From contig NZ_SPQT01000025.1 of the NCBI RefSeq assembly GCF_004571025.1, forward strand, positions 62,001 to 126,000: a stretch of 64,000 nt of DNA, read 5' to 3'. This stretch comes from Bradyrhizobium niftali. Its GTDB lineage: Bacteria; Pseudomonadota; Alphaproteobacteria; Rhizobiales; Xanthobacteraceae. The stretch's first letter is position 1, and the number at the start of each line of letters is the position of its first letter. Shown here piece after piece: positions 1 to 7,876 of the stretch. A program made the position numbers and the translations under genes. Below the pieces are notes generated by a model. That model ran no database searches. It worked only from the letters and a program-made list of their open reading frames with translations, and had not been told where the DNA came from.

Positions 1-188
1 ACATGCTCTGGATCCGTGAAGAATTTCTCGAAAGCAATCGGAATTTCGGAAAATACATCGTCCACGGCCACACCCCCGTCCAGCAGCCAGACATACGACC
101 GAACCGAATAAACATCGATACTGGTGCTTATGCTACGGGCAATCTGACGCTTTTAGCCATTCAGGACGACAGTATGCTCGCTCTCTAA
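1..188 (+). CDS. C-terminal part of a metallophosphoesterase (array A copy), cut by the window edge
   Basis: Only the last 61 codons lie in the window; the frame is open from position 3 and ends at TAA 186-188. The residues match the C-terminus of the complete phosphoesterase at 14134-14868 almost position by position, including the metal-site motif VHGHTPV, the IDTGAYATGNLTLL stretch and the final SMLA. The full protein would be a calcineurin-type Ser/Thr-phosphatase-like enzyme. It is the first of the anchor genes that array A shares with array B. Whether the upstream part is intact cannot be seen. Confidence 0.85.
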   Translation, partial: MLWIREEFLESNRNFGKYIVHGHTPVQQPDIRPNRINIDTGAYATGNLTLLAIQDDSMLAL

Positions 189-224
189 TTGACGCGCGGC
201 TGCCATTTTCTCTTTGGAGATTTG

Positions 225-887
225 ATGAATTCAACAACCAGAGCTCGTGTCCTAATGTTAGCCCTTGCGGCAGCGGTCGGCTGCTTCGGGATCGCATCAG
301 GAGCCGCGGAAATGACGGCCTTGAATCGGCCGGATTTCCCAAAGGATCCAACCAAGGCCAATCTCAACTCAAACGCACCAGTCGAATGGATCGGAACGAT
401 CTCACCGCTGCGCTCCGACCTTGAAGGCAACCAGGCGCTGGTTCTGGCACTACAGGCGATCCAGCAGGCGAGAGCCGATCACGGGATTCGAGCAAACAGC
501 GAACTTGCCCGTTCGCATCTCAAGCACGCTCTTTCCTTGGCGCCGTATGATGCCGAATTGTGGTTAGCATTGGCAGTGCTGGAGGCCGGGCAGGACCCCG
601 ACGGACCTGCAGCAATCGAATCGTTGAAAATGAGCTACCTCACTGCGCCGAGCGACGCGCGACTGATGCCTCTAAGACTTGCTACCGTCACCCAATTTGA
701 TGCCCTTACCAGCCCAGATCTAAGGGATTTGGCCCAGGGTGATGTACGTCTCATGTTGACGCGGCAACCGGATCAGACGCCGGCGCTAGTGTCGGCCTAT
801 CGGCAAGCCTCAGGCCGGGGCAAAGAGTTCTTGAAGGGTGCGATTCGGACCATCGATCCCGCACGTCTCAGAACGTTAAGCGGCTAG
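225..887 (+). CDS. Exported protein with TPR-like helical repeats, function unknown
   Basis: The product has 220 residues. ATG 225 is preferred over an upstream in-frame start because GGAG lies just upstream and the protein then begins with a Sec-type signal peptide: a basic NSTTRAR start and a hydrophobic core to about residue 27. The middle (about residues 85-155) reads as paired amphipathic helices resembling tetratricopeptide repeats (LARSHLKHALSLAPYDAELW, then an ALAVLEAG helix), so a periplasmic protein-interaction role is plausible. It sits 36 bases after the phosphoesterase and has no counterpart in array B, so it is one of the array A-specific genes. Confidence 0.7.
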   Translation: MNSTTRARVLMLALAAAVGCFGIASGAAEMTALNRPDFPKDPTKANLNSNAPVEWIGTISPLRSDLEGNQALVLALQAIQQARADHGIRANSELARSHLKHALSLAPYDAELWLALAVLEAGQDPDGPAAIESLKMSYLTAPSDARLMPLRLATVTQFDALTSPDLRDLAQGDVRLMLTRQPDQTPALVSAYRQASGRGKEFLKGAIRTIDPARLRTLSG

Positions 888-1004
888 TTGGGGCCGGCAG
901 GCCTTGTGGCTGTCGCGGAGCGGGTCACTCCACAGTTGGCTTTTGGGGGATATTGCCCGTTCCTCGCGGAACGTCTAAGATCAACTCCAGTTGGGGGACC
1001 TGCC

Positions 1005-1325
1005 ATGCGATCAATTTTCGGATTAGTTGCGCTCATCTGGTGCTTATCCACATTGGTGACCCCGTCATATGCTGCCGACTACGCGATCCCTGTGGTGAAG
1101 CATGCAACGCGCGTCCCTTACATTGACCGGGGTCCAAATCCATATTGCGGCCCACGCTGCGGATGTCCGACCGCAGTCCAGGTGCGGCACAAGTCGCTTC
1201 AACAGGCTTATCCCTATACATTCGATCCCCGTACGAGGGATGAGCCTCATTATTATTACGGGTCGGTACGAACTTATGTGCGCTATGTGAACCCGTTGGA
1301 CCCCCAGCGGGTCTTGGCCTACTAG
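1005..1325 (+). CDS. Small secreted cysteine-containing protein, unknown function
   Basis: The product has 106 residues. ATG 1005 follows a GGGGGAC ribosome site, and the protein opens with a clear signal peptide (MRSIFGLVALIWCLSTL, cleavage probably after SYA). The mature part has a short CGPRCGC cluster and a Tyr/Arg/Pro-rich tail. This resembles small exported proteins common in bradyrhizobia, but no domain was recognised. The gene is absent at the equivalent place in array B. Confidence 0.65.
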   Translation: MRSIFGLVALIWCLSTLVTPSYAADYAIPVVKHATRVPYIDRGPNPYCGPRCGCPTAVQVRHKSLQQAYPYTFDPRTRDEPHYYYGSVRTYVRYVNPLDPQRVLAY

Positions 1326-1380
1326 CATGGTCGCCGACTCGGCGCCGCCATTAGGATCCATTTAAACGGAATCGCGTAAT

Positions 1381-1397
1381 CTCGTTCGTAGAACGAG
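1381..1397. promoter_or_regulatory. Perfect 7-bp hairpin ahead of a short ORF
   Basis: CTCGTTC and GAACGAG are perfect complements around a GTA loop. The right arm supplies part of the GAGG ribosome-binding site for the 36-codon ORF at 1407, so the hairpin could mask translation initiation. The role is inferred from position only. Confidence 0.35.
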
Positions 1398-1406
1398 GTG
1401 ATTTTG

Positions 1407-1517
1407 ATGTATGCGGTCCAATTGCTGTCGTGCGCATTTTTGGTATGCACGACCGTTACACTCAGCAGTTACATTTTGCTTCGACACTGCCTGATGCAGT
1501 GGAGCGACGAGTCCTAG
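1407..1517 (+). CDS. Possible 36-aa single-span membrane peptide
   Basis: ATG 1407 is preceded by GAGGTG at good spacing and the frame ends at TAG 1515-1517. The peptide is mostly one hydrophobic helix (LLSCAFLVCTTVTLSSYILL) with a short polar C-terminus. It fits the run of very small membrane proteins in array A, but it has no copy in array B and no family was recognised, so it could be chance. Confidence 0.35.
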   Translation: MYAVQLLSCAFLVCTTVTLSSYILLRHCLMQWSDES

Positions 1518-1525
1518 GTCGCATC

Positions 1526-1963
1526 CTATGACCGATAAGGCTTAACGTTTTCCCCCGACCCGGGTCTGTAATCGGGAAACCGGCACAACACAGCCGCTTT
1601 CAGGACCTTGTAGTGAGCAATGGAAGAACCCAGTTCCTTCAGGCGGCGCTGGCCATTTTGGATTTCCCTATCGAATAGGTCCTGATGATGATTATCCAGG
1701 GCCTCACGCTCCAGATATTCGTCATCGCCATTGCCGAGCGTTACGGCCGCCCGTGCCAGCACGTCCTCGACCCGCCGGTTCAGGCCCGATTGCTCCCGCT
1801 CGGCAGCGTGCAAAGCGTCTTCGATTGCGATCATGATGGCTTCGATGCGGGACTGATCGGTTTCGGCGTCGCGCTCGGGTGAGCGAGCGCGGAACCCCGC
1901 CTCCCCCCTGATGCGGTCTCTCAGGAAATCGTGGGTACGGGCCCGCAGGAACAACTGGAACAT
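1526..1963 (-). CDS. Conserved coiled-coil protein, array A copy
   Basis: The product has 145 residues. It is highly similar along its length to the 140-residue protein at 14893-15315: both start MFQLFLRARTH and share the central HAAEREQSGLNRRVEDVLAR and the EYLEREALDNHHQDLF segment. Only the last dozen residues differ. Long charged heptad-like stretches suggest a helical, possibly coiled-coil, cytoplasmic protein. No catalytic motif is visible. Strong conservation while neighbours have decayed argues that this gene is functional in both arrays. Confidence 0.75.
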   Translation of the reverse strand: MFQLFLRARTHDFLRDRIRGEAGFRARSPERDAETDQSRIEAIMIAIEDALHAAEREQSGLNRRVEDVLARAAVTLGNGDDEYLEREALDNHHQDLFDREIQNGQRRLKELGSSIAHYKVLKAAVLCRFPDYRPGSGENVKPYRS

Positions 1964-2021
1964 ATGTGCCTTTTCCGATTGAAGCGCCAGACAGAAAATG
2001 GGTCCGGGATGGTTATAAAGG

Positions 2022-2297
2022 CTAAAGCCCGCGGGCCGCTACACCGCGATTCTGAGCTATCCATGCCTTCCAGGCGCCTTCGTGCTTGGCGTACAGTTCT
2101 TGCCAACGCTGCTCACCCGTAACGGGCCACAGGACGCCTTTGTCGCGTACGACACGGCCGACTTCCAGATTGGCGACCGGCTGGCTAGCCAGCCGTTCGA
2201 ATTCGAAGGTCTCTTCAAACGTCAACCCTATCAAAACGCGCCGCCCGCCTACATCAACGAAATATCGCCGCGGAGCGTTATTTCTGAGGTCAGTCAT
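2022..2297 (-). CDS. Small conserved protein with PRRYFVD motif, array A copy
   Basis: The product has 91 residues. Start ATG 2297 is chosen because the conserved block APRRYFVDVGGRRVLIGLT aligns with the array B protein (15367-15675) from near here, and because the start overlaps the stop of the 38-aa gene upstream as ATGA. The fold and role are unknown; a compact beta-rich N-terminus followed by a charged tail with several Trp residues can be seen. It lies directly upstream of the 145-aa gene in the same direction. Confidence 0.65.
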   Translation of the reverse strand: MTDLRNNAPRRYFVDVGGRRVLIGLTFEETFEFERLASQPVANLEVGRVVRDKGVLWPVTGEQRWQELYAKHEGAWKAWIAQNRGVAARGL

Positions 2298-2410
2298 AGC
2301 GCCTCTCCCGAGATCCACGGCCCGCTTAACACGCTGACGCGGCGACCATAGACCCAGACGAACAGCGGTACACCCGCAACCGGTATGATCAACGCAACGA
2401 GCCAGATCAT
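2294..2410 (-). CDS. 38-aa membrane peptide, translationally coupled to the next gene
   Basis: Reading the minus strand from ATG 2410 gives MIWLVALIIPVAGVPLFVWV followed by a basic YGRR and a short polar tail. This is one membrane span with a positive-inside stop-transfer. Its TGA (2296-2294) overlaps the ATG of the 91-aa gene as ATGA, a typical coupling arrangement. It has no equivalent ahead of the array B copy of that gene. It is below usual annotation length cut-offs. Confidence 0.55.
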   Translation of the reverse strand: MIWLVALIIPVAGVPLFVWVYGRRVSVLSGPWISGEAL

Positions 2411-2588
2411 CAACTCAAATCCCAACTCAACAGCACACGGTGGCAATCAATGGCCTACAAAAATCCGTGCGCAACCTAGCCACCACCAACCCGGCAGACA
2501 ACGGCGGCTGCGATTTAACCTAACCGGACACGGTTACCTCGGTCATGCCGGCTCCATATTAAGCCGATCTCCTTCTGGTTGTATATCT

Positions 2589-2747
2589 TCAGAATGCGCG
2601 CCGTGTGACCGGCCGGGACGTGGAGGAACTGTAGGGTGCGTAGAGTTGGCGCATGTGCTTGCGCTTGCGCGATCGCCACGCACGCGCGGCGTAGCCAACA
2701 CCGAAGCCGGCGAAGAAGATCAAGATCACGGTCACGACTGGCATCAT
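2589..2747 (-). CDS. 52-aa single-span membrane protein
   Basis: The minus strand carries tandem ATGs at 2747 and 2744, then a hydrophobic helix (VVTVILIFFAGFGVGYAARA) and an Arg/Lys-rich RSRKRKHMRQLYAPY tail, ending at TGA 2591-2589. The pattern GYAxRxxxSxxRR followed by a PY pair recurs in the 74-aa protein at 9254-9478, so the two look like members of one small-membrane-protein family. A longer overlapping frame (2515-2820) has no protein-like character and was set aside. The gene is missing from array B, where flanking sequence joins directly. Confidence 0.55.
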   Translation of the reverse strand: MMPVVTVILIFFAGFGVGYAARAWRSRKRKHMRQLYAPYSSSTSRPVTRRAF

Positions 2748-2903
2748 TGGAAAATCTTTCCATTTGCGGAACGCTCCCTTCTTCCAGACACAGCATTCCC
2801 AAGTGCAGTTGTGTCGACATGATGATGAATGCTGCTGATTTCGTTGTCAGACGCGAGAAATCTTGGGCAGCAATCTGCTTGAGGATCGATCATCCGCATG
2901 CAG

Positions 2904-3059
2904 TCAACTGAGGAACCATAGGACCAATCTCACCAGCAACAGCGTGATGAAATAGACCCAGCCTGCCATCGCGATCAATGCCACGCTGAAGAACGCGCCC
3001 TCGAACGCCCGTTCTCGAATTTTAGTGAAAGGCAATGCCGCCCAGGCTTTTTGAAGCAT
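2904..3059 (-). CDS. 51-aa single-span membrane protein, array A copy
   Basis: ATG 3059 to TGA 2904 encodes 51 residues, and 46 of them are identical to the array B protein at 15874-16029. The N-terminus is basic (TKIRERAFEG) and is followed by one long hydrophobic helix (AFFSVALIAMAGWVYFITLL). Same length, same ends and almost only conservative changes make this a real gene in both arrays. Confidence 0.75.
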   Translation of the reverse strand: MLQKAWAALPFTKIRERAFEGAFFSVALIAMAGWVYFITLLLVRLVLWFLS

Positions 3060-3107
3060 CTGCGTATTTCGTATTGTTCGTTTGCGCGATCATAGCGTGC
3101 AAGCAAG

Positions 3108-3281
3108 CTAGCGCGGAGCTATCGGCACGAAATCCGCATTCTGTCCATCGGCGCCGGACCTACCGCGCAGCAAGAACCCTTTGTCTGTCGAGACGATATC
3201 CCCTGGCCGCAACGTGTCGTCGCTCAGCACGCGCGATCGTCCGGACACGCCGCGTGCAGTATTGTCTGTCATGATGGTCAT
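3108..3281 (-). CDS. Small soluble protein, possibly a truncated exported-protein tail
   Basis: The product has 57 residues from ATG 3281 (an in-frame ATG at 3272 gives 54). The central DDTLRPGDIVSTDKGFLLRG and the terminal DFVPI resemble the C-terminal beta-hairpin of small rhizobial proteins that carry a TLRPGDIV signature. That memory is not verified. No signal peptide is present, so it may be either a short intact gene or the surviving 3' end of a longer one. It is specific to array A, between the 51-aa membrane gene and the rfbA remnant. Confidence 0.45.
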   Translation of the reverse strand: MTIMTDNTARGVSGRSRVLSDDTLRPGDIVSTDKGFLLRGRSGADGQNADFVPIAPR

Positions 3282-3364
3282 GTCTTTCGGGGGCCATACC
3301 GGCTTGCGCGAGCTGAGCCATGCATTATCACGTGGTAGACATTCGGCCTGGGCTTTGAAATCGC

Positions 3365-4246
3365 ATGAAGGGCATTATCCTGGCAGGGGAACGGGTTCTC
3401 GGCTCTATCCGGTAACCGCCGTGGTGTCGAAGCAGCTCTTGCCTGTCTTCGACAAGCCGATGGTCTATTATCCGCTGTCCACTTCACGGGTATCCGGGAC
3501 ATCCTCATCATCACGACGCCGCAAGACCAGCCGCTGTTCCATCGGCTGCTCGGCGACGGCTCCGAGATCAATGTGGACTTCTCTTATGCCCATCAGGACA
3601 GCCCGCGCGGAGTGGCGGATGCCTTCATCGTCGGCCGCGACTTCGTCGACAAGGACCCCGTCGCCCTGGTGCTCGGAGACAGCATCTTCTACGGCAGCCG
3701 CCTGCCGGAGATGCTGAGCCAGGCCGCCGCGCGCGGGCACGAGCCACGGTCTTCGGGTACCCCGTCAACACGCCGGAGCAATATGGCGTGGTCGAGCTCG
3801 ACGCCAGCGGCCGCGCCTTGTCCATCGAGGAGAAGCCGAAACAGCCGCGTTCGAACATCGCGGAGACCGGGCTCTATTTCTACGACAACGACGTTCTCGA
3901 CATCGCCGCCGGAATCGCGCCATCCGCGCGCGGCGAACTCGAGATCACCGACGTCAACAGGGTCTATCTGGAGCGCGGAGAGCTGTTCGTGCGGCTCATG
4001 GGCCGCGGCATAGCCTGGCTCGACATCCGCACACATTCCTCGCTGGTCGAAGCCAGCCATTTCGTCCAGATCCTCGAGCAGCGCCAGGGGCTGCGCATCG
4101 CCTGCCCCGAGGAAATTGCGCTGCGGCAGGGCTACATCTCCCTTGAAGCCTTCGAGAAGCTGGCGCAAAAAAACGCCAAGAGCAGCTATGGCGAATATCT
4201 ACTGTCGGTCTACCGCTCGTTCGGGCGCGAGGCAGGCGGCTCCTGA
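3365..4246 (+). pseudogene. rfbA: Glucose-1-phosphate thymidylyltransferase remnant
   Basis: Full-length RmlA/RfbA similarity runs from MKGIILAG at 3365 to the C-terminal SSYGEYLLSVYRSF, but the frame breaks at least three times. One G appears lost from the G-run in the nucleotide-binding loop near 3390 (before GSRLYPVT), about seven bases are missing after PLST near 3483, and another G is lost near 3745 (before ATVFGYPVN). The intact enzyme would make dTDP-glucose, the first step to dTDP-rhamnose for polysaccharide. Active-site stretches are otherwise well preserved, so decay is recent or the indels are sequence errors. Array B has no rfbA. Confidence 0.85.
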
Positions 4247-4258
4247 AGCAGAGACGGA

Positions 4259-5364
4259 ATGCGCTTTGACGGCACCACCATCTTCGTGACCGGCGGCGCG
4301 GGCTTCATCGGCTCGGCCGTGATCCGCCATCTGCTGGCGGACACTGGCGCACGCGTCGTCAACATCGACAAGCTGACTTACGCGGCTAACCTCGAGTCGC
4401 TGCCGGGCCCAACCGGCCATCCGCGCTATTCCTTCGAGAAGCAATGCATCGGCGAGAGCGCCGGCCTGCGGGCGTTGTTCGACAAATACCAGCCGGACGC
4501 CGTGATGAACCTCGCGGCGGAGAGCCACGTCGACCGTTCGATCGACGGCCCGGCGGAGTTCATCCAGACCAACGTGGGGGCACCTTCATCCTGCTTCAGG
4601 AGGCGCTGCACCAATGGCGAAGGCTGGTGCCGGAGAGGCGTGCGCGATTCCGCTTCCTTCACGTCTCGACCGACGAGGTGTTCGGATCGCTCGGCACTAG
4701 CGGCCTGTTCAGCGAAGAGACGGCCTATGCGCCAAATTCGCCCCATTCGGCGAGCAGGGCCTCGTCCGATCATCTCGTTCGTGCCTGGCGGGAGACCTTT
4801 GAGCTTCCCACCAAGGTGACCAACTGCTCGAACAATTACGGGCCCTATCATTTTCCCGAGAAGCTCATTCCGCACATGATCATTCGCGGACTGGCGAACG
4901 AGCAGCTGCCGGTCTATGGCGATGGCGGCAATATCCGCGACTGGCTCTATGTCGCCGGCCATGCGGAGGCCCTGACGCTCGTGCTCGAGCACGGCGGGGT
5001 CGGCGAGACCTACAATATCGGCGCGCGCTGCGAACACACCAATCTCGACGTAGTGACGCGCATCTACGATCTGCTCGACAAGCTCTCGCCCGGGACCGCT
5101 GACCGCCGCGACCTGATCAGCTTCGTGGCCGATCGGCGCGGCCACGACCTTCGCTACGCCATGGACCCCGGCAAGATCGAGCGCGAGCTCGGATGGCGAC
5201 CGCGTGAGAATTTCGAGAGCGGACTCGCGAAGACCGTCCGCTGGTTCTGCGACAACCGGACATGGTGGCAAAACATCCTCGACCGACCGGCGCGCGCGGA
5301 TCGGCCTCGGCTGACAAAAGCCCGTGGTTATACGGAGCGCTGCGCACCGATTTCATCGCGGTAA
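4259..5364 (+). pseudogene. rfbB: dTDP-glucose 4,6-dehydratase remnant
   Basis: The N-terminus has the Rossmann motif VTGGAGFIGSAV and the NLAAESHVDRSI block. The frame then shifts near 4577, where one G seems lost from a G-run (expected NVGGTFILLQ), and continues one frame over to NILDRPARAD and an altered C-terminus. The SDR catalytic YxxxK is also gone: the segment reads PHSASRASSDHL, so Tyr is His and Lys is Arg. That is real inactivation independent of the frameshift. The usual partner rfbA lies 12 bases upstream. Its last ~170 bases match the fragment at 16375-16575 in array B. Confidence 0.85.
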
Positions 5365-5464
5365 GGTTGAGCGATTAGCTTAATCCGAGGTCTTTGTTGC
5401 GAGTTTTCCCCAATCACTTATCCATCTCAGCACCGGGCTTCCCCAAGGCCCGGCCCCACCCAAG

Positions 5465-5503
5465 CAAAGCCGTCGAGCGACATGGGTCCGCTTGGCGGCT
5501 TTG
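5465..5503 (+). ncRNA. Conserved 15-bp stem-loop in the leader of the Myb-like gene (array A)
   Basis: CAAAGCCGTCGAGCG (5465-5479) can pair along its whole length with CGCTTGGCGGCTTTG (5489-5503), using two G-U pairs, around a 9-base loop. The identical stem occurs in array B (16755-16794), where the loop has a different length and sequence. A GC-rich hairpin (CCGGGC/GCCCGG) lies just upstream in both. There is no U-tract, so this is more likely a leader structure or small RNA than a terminator. The wider non-coding block from about 5265 to 5530 is conserved with 16545-16820. Confidence 0.5.
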
Positions 5504-5533
5504 TCTTGTATCTGCGAGAGGATCGTTTCGGAT

Positions 5534-5707
5534 ATGGCGCGCAAGCCCTGGTCGTTCAAGGAAGACCGTCGGTTAATGGAGCTGGCCAAGTCTTCTACGT
5601 CGCTGGAAGAGGCGGCAAAGCAGCTCGGCCGGTCGCCCCACGCGATCAAGCGCATAGCGCTGCGCCTTGGCCTGTCGCTCAAATCGAAGGCCACCAAGCA
5701 GGGCTGA
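5534..5707 (+). CDS. 57-aa Myb/SANT-like DNA-binding protein, array A copy
   Basis: ATG 5534 is chosen because the array B copy conserves exactly this Met, while the upstream ATG of array B has become ATC here. The 57 residues match array B at 50 positions. The compact helical pattern (PWSFKEDRRLMELAKSS, then LEEAAKQLGRSPHAIKRIA) is a single helix-turn-helix of the Myb/SANT or GcrA-like type. A small DNA-binding regulator is the likely role; the target is unknown. The leader carries the conserved stem-loop 30 bases upstream. Confidence 0.7.
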   Translation: MARKPWSFKEDRRLMELAKSSTSLEEAAKQLGRSPHAIKRIALRLGLSLKSKATKQG

Positions 5708-6102
5708 CAAACGCAGCCACGAGGCCAGTCGAAGCTGGAACGGCCGACGGTTCTGTACGCCGGAAACGGCTTGACTCGCCTTTTTGAGAAGAACCTCACG
5801 ATCCGATCCTGGGGAGCTGAGCGGCCTGCTTACGAATTTGTCTGGCCCACGCGGACAAACGATCCTCAAACTCGATCGTCTTATTTGAAACGACACCGCT
5901 TCAACATAGCGCTCATCCCTTGGCTCTGGTGGAGGCGGCAGTGCAGTCGGCGGTCATATCGGCGATAGATGCCGGAGATGGCGCGCGGCTCCAGAGGCAC
6001 CGGATTTTTCCTCCTTAAGGTTGATCGGTGAGGTTAATTGCACCCACCATTTGTCGCTTTGTCGCGCACCCGATATCCCGTCTCCTAAAGACTAGGATCG
6101 AC
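5708..6102. other. 395-bp stretch without a convincing gene
   Basis: Both strands were read. Short open frames have no protein-like composition and no ribosome-binding sites. No repeat, terminator or promoter signature stands out. Confidence 0.5.
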
Positions 6103-6264
6103 ATGCTCGATAGAACCGAGGAAATTACGTCGGTTAGTAAGCGCCGATGGATTGGCGATTACCTTCTACCAATCGCCTTCCTGGGCGTCGCCGGCGCCGC
6201 GACGATTGCATGGATCACCGCAATTGGCTGGGCCAGTTTGCGCCTGATCGCTCGGTTATTTTGA
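6103..6264 (+). CDS. 53-aa single-span membrane protein
   Basis: ATG 6103 has AGGA at correct spacing. The protein has a charged N-terminus (DRTEEITSVSKRRW) and then a long hydrophobic segment (YLLPIAFLGVAGAATIAWIT) running into a short basic end. A longer frame from 6028 is rejected for lack of a ribosome site. It lies 17 bases before the next gene and is probably co-transcribed. It is array A-specific. Confidence 0.5.
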   Translation: MLDRTEEITSVSKRRWIGDYLLPIAFLGVAGAATIAWITAIGWASLRLIARLF

Positions 6265-6281
6265 CGAAGATAGTGACCGCA

Positions 6282-6515
6282 ATGGCAGATTTTGCCAGCC
6301 TTTCCGACCATTTCATTCTACGGATGTATGAGTTCATCCGTCACGAGGTCCTGTCCGTCGCTTCGACCCGCCTCGCCGCAAGACAGCGAGCGGATGGACT
6401 TCTCCAGGAGATCGACCGCCGAGGTCTTTTCTACAAACCGATCGATTGGCCCGAGCACCACAACACCCGTTGGCACCCTGAAGACGATCTCAAGCTGATC
6501 GTGCTCAATGCATGA
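6282..6515 (+). CDS. 77-aa conserved-looking cytoplasmic protein
   Basis: ATG 6282 starts a 77-residue product with protein-like composition: an amphipathic N-terminus (FASLSDHFILRMYEFIRHEV), a helical AARQRADGLLQEIDRRGL segment and an acidic C-terminus. It resembles small hypothetical proteins of bradyrhizobia that carry a QRADxLLxEI segment, from memory only. It lies 17 bases after the membrane peptide gene. Confidence 0.5.
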   Translation: MADFASLSDHFILRMYEFIRHEVLSVASTRLAARQRADGLLQEIDRRGLFYKPIDWPEHHNTRWHPEDDLKLIVLNA

Positions 6516-6994
6516 GGTGTTCCGACCGATCGGATCGCTCGCCGGGCTTGGTCGCGGGTCGCGGACGTCGGTTCATGATCGCCTACAGCGCCTGAGAGAG
6601 ATACGCCGGGGCTCAGCGCCGCAGAGCTTGAGCGAACTGACAGCCCTAAGGGATCGACGATCCGACGACCGCACGCGGCGGTGCTAAGAAACGCCTTTGC
6701 ACTTGTGACAAAGGCTTATTGAAATGCGTATTTTCTTGGTATCGGCTGTCATGCCAGCCTCGCGCTCGTCTCGCTCGATATTGCAAATGCGGCCCAGAAC
6801 TGCATGTTACTCGCGGAAGCTGACGGTATGCGGGAATGTTTCGAAAGGACGTTCTTCACGACACCCAAGCCTGAATGGCGACTTCGGCCTCGCAAAAGTC
6901 TTCCCGCCCGAACTGTCCCATCACCGAATACGCAGAGCGTTTCGGATGGATCGCCCAAATAGTCTCAAGCCTCACCTACGGAAGCGCACGCTTC
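6516..6994. other. 480-bp stretch with a possible decayed exported-protein gene
   Basis: A candidate remnant occupies about 6724-6962. ATG 6724 opens with a signal-peptide-like MRIFLVSAVM, then a +2 frame carries ASLALVSLDIANAAQNC followed by MLLAEADGMRECFERTFF. Joining them needs one frameshift near 6750. No other gene was seen, and 6516-6720 holds nothing recognisable. Confidence 0.3.
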
Positions 6995-7276
6995 CTACTG
7001 ACGCTCTTCGTAGCGATCGCAGCGGGCGTCCCCACGCTTAATGTCCGAGTCGATCTCATCGAGCGGGGGAGTGCAGCGAAGCAACGAATAGTTGTCGTCG
7101 TACGGCGCCGGTTGTCTGCGGCAAACACTCGCGCCGAGCGGCACTTGAATTGTCTGATTTCCGACGGTGTAAAAGCAATTGTCCGGCTTCTGATCCACTT
7201 TTTTCTCCCCCTGGTTTCGCGCGGCTGCGAGCGCCGGCACGACTAGGACAGCTGCGACAATGGAAAACCTTCGCAT
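6995..7276 (-). CDS. Small exported protein with four cysteines
   Basis: The product has 93 residues. ATG 7276 follows GGGAGA and gives a clean signal peptide (MRRFSIVAAVLVVPALAAA). The mature part has Cys in NCFYTVGN, SVCRR, LLRCTPP and ARCDRY, consistent with two disulfides in the periplasm. No family was recognised. It is minus-strand, isolated and array A-specific. Confidence 0.55.
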   Translation of the reverse strand: MRRFSIVAAVLVVPALAAARNQGEKKVDQKPDNCFYTVGNQTIQVPLGASVCRRQPAPYDDNYSLLRCTPPLDEIDSDIKRGDARCDRYEERQ

Positions 7277-7876
7277 CGACGTCTCCCTGATTTCCAAGGC
7301 ATCGAAGTAAACTTAGGAGCCGTTGGTGAGCTATTCAACGCCTACCGCCGGTGCCCGAAGAACTGCTCTGAGTGTGCGTACTTCGTAGGATCGGCGAACA
7401 TTTAGTGACGCGGGACAGTCAGCTGTGGGCGGACCTCGTTCTCGGGTTATGCGAGGGCTTTCCGATGATGAAGACCTCGGGGAATTACTGACCGAATCTA
7501 ACACGACCGCACCGCTTGTTCGAGAGAGACCACCGACGAAGGCTACCATCGAAGCTAGCAATCTAGAGAGCCACAGGACGGGCCGACCGGCAAGCAGGGG
7601 CCACGGCAAAGAACGCTGCGGCCTCACTTCACGGTTCAGCCACTGGCACAAACTGCACATGTACCGGGACTTGGCGCACCGTTGGGGGCAAGTCGGCCTG
7701 CTACTTCCTCCGGAACCGATTTCCCGAGAGGTGTTACGCCAACGTATGCAATCTCACATTGCTACGAGGTTGTAAGCACAAAGCGCAACTCGAGCGACTT
7801 TGAAGTGAGGGGTCGGCGTGGCACGGGAACTCTCACCGTTGCACCCAGCGTCCTCCGACAGATAGGGAAGCATGAC
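7277..7876. other. 600-bp stretch with only a doubtful transposase fragment
   Basis: Apart from the weak IS5-like fragment at 7425-7775, neither strand shows a protein-like frame. Just after 7277 lies the upstream region of the minus-strand exported-protein gene. Confidence 0.4.
7425..7775 (+). pseudogene. Possible degenerate N-terminal fragment of an IS5-type transposase
   Basis: The open frame contains MRGLSDDE, LLTESN, RERPP, RTGRP and SRFSHWHKL in the order and rough spacing of the N-terminal domain of IS5-family transposases (LSDDEW, RPP, RTGxPWRDLP, FxxWxxxG). The usual Trp and WRDLP residues are missing, and no DDE catalytic part or terminal repeats follow. The match was made by eye against remembered sequences and may be coincidence. 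Confidence 0.25.

Noticed and set aside
2515..2820. 101-codon minus-strand frame
   Set aside because: The 52-codon frame at 2589-2747 on the same strand has a clear membrane helix and basic tail, while this one has no protein-like pattern.
3365..5364. Programmed ribosomal frameshifting to explain split rfbA and rfbB
   Set aside because: There are several breaks of different types, one is a deletion of about seven bases, and the rfbB catalytic residues are lost, so decay is simpler.
5465..5503. Rho-independent terminator reading of the 15-bp stem
   Set aside because: Neither copy is followed by a T-tract, and the stem sits in front of a gene rather than after one; a terminator role is less likely though not excluded.
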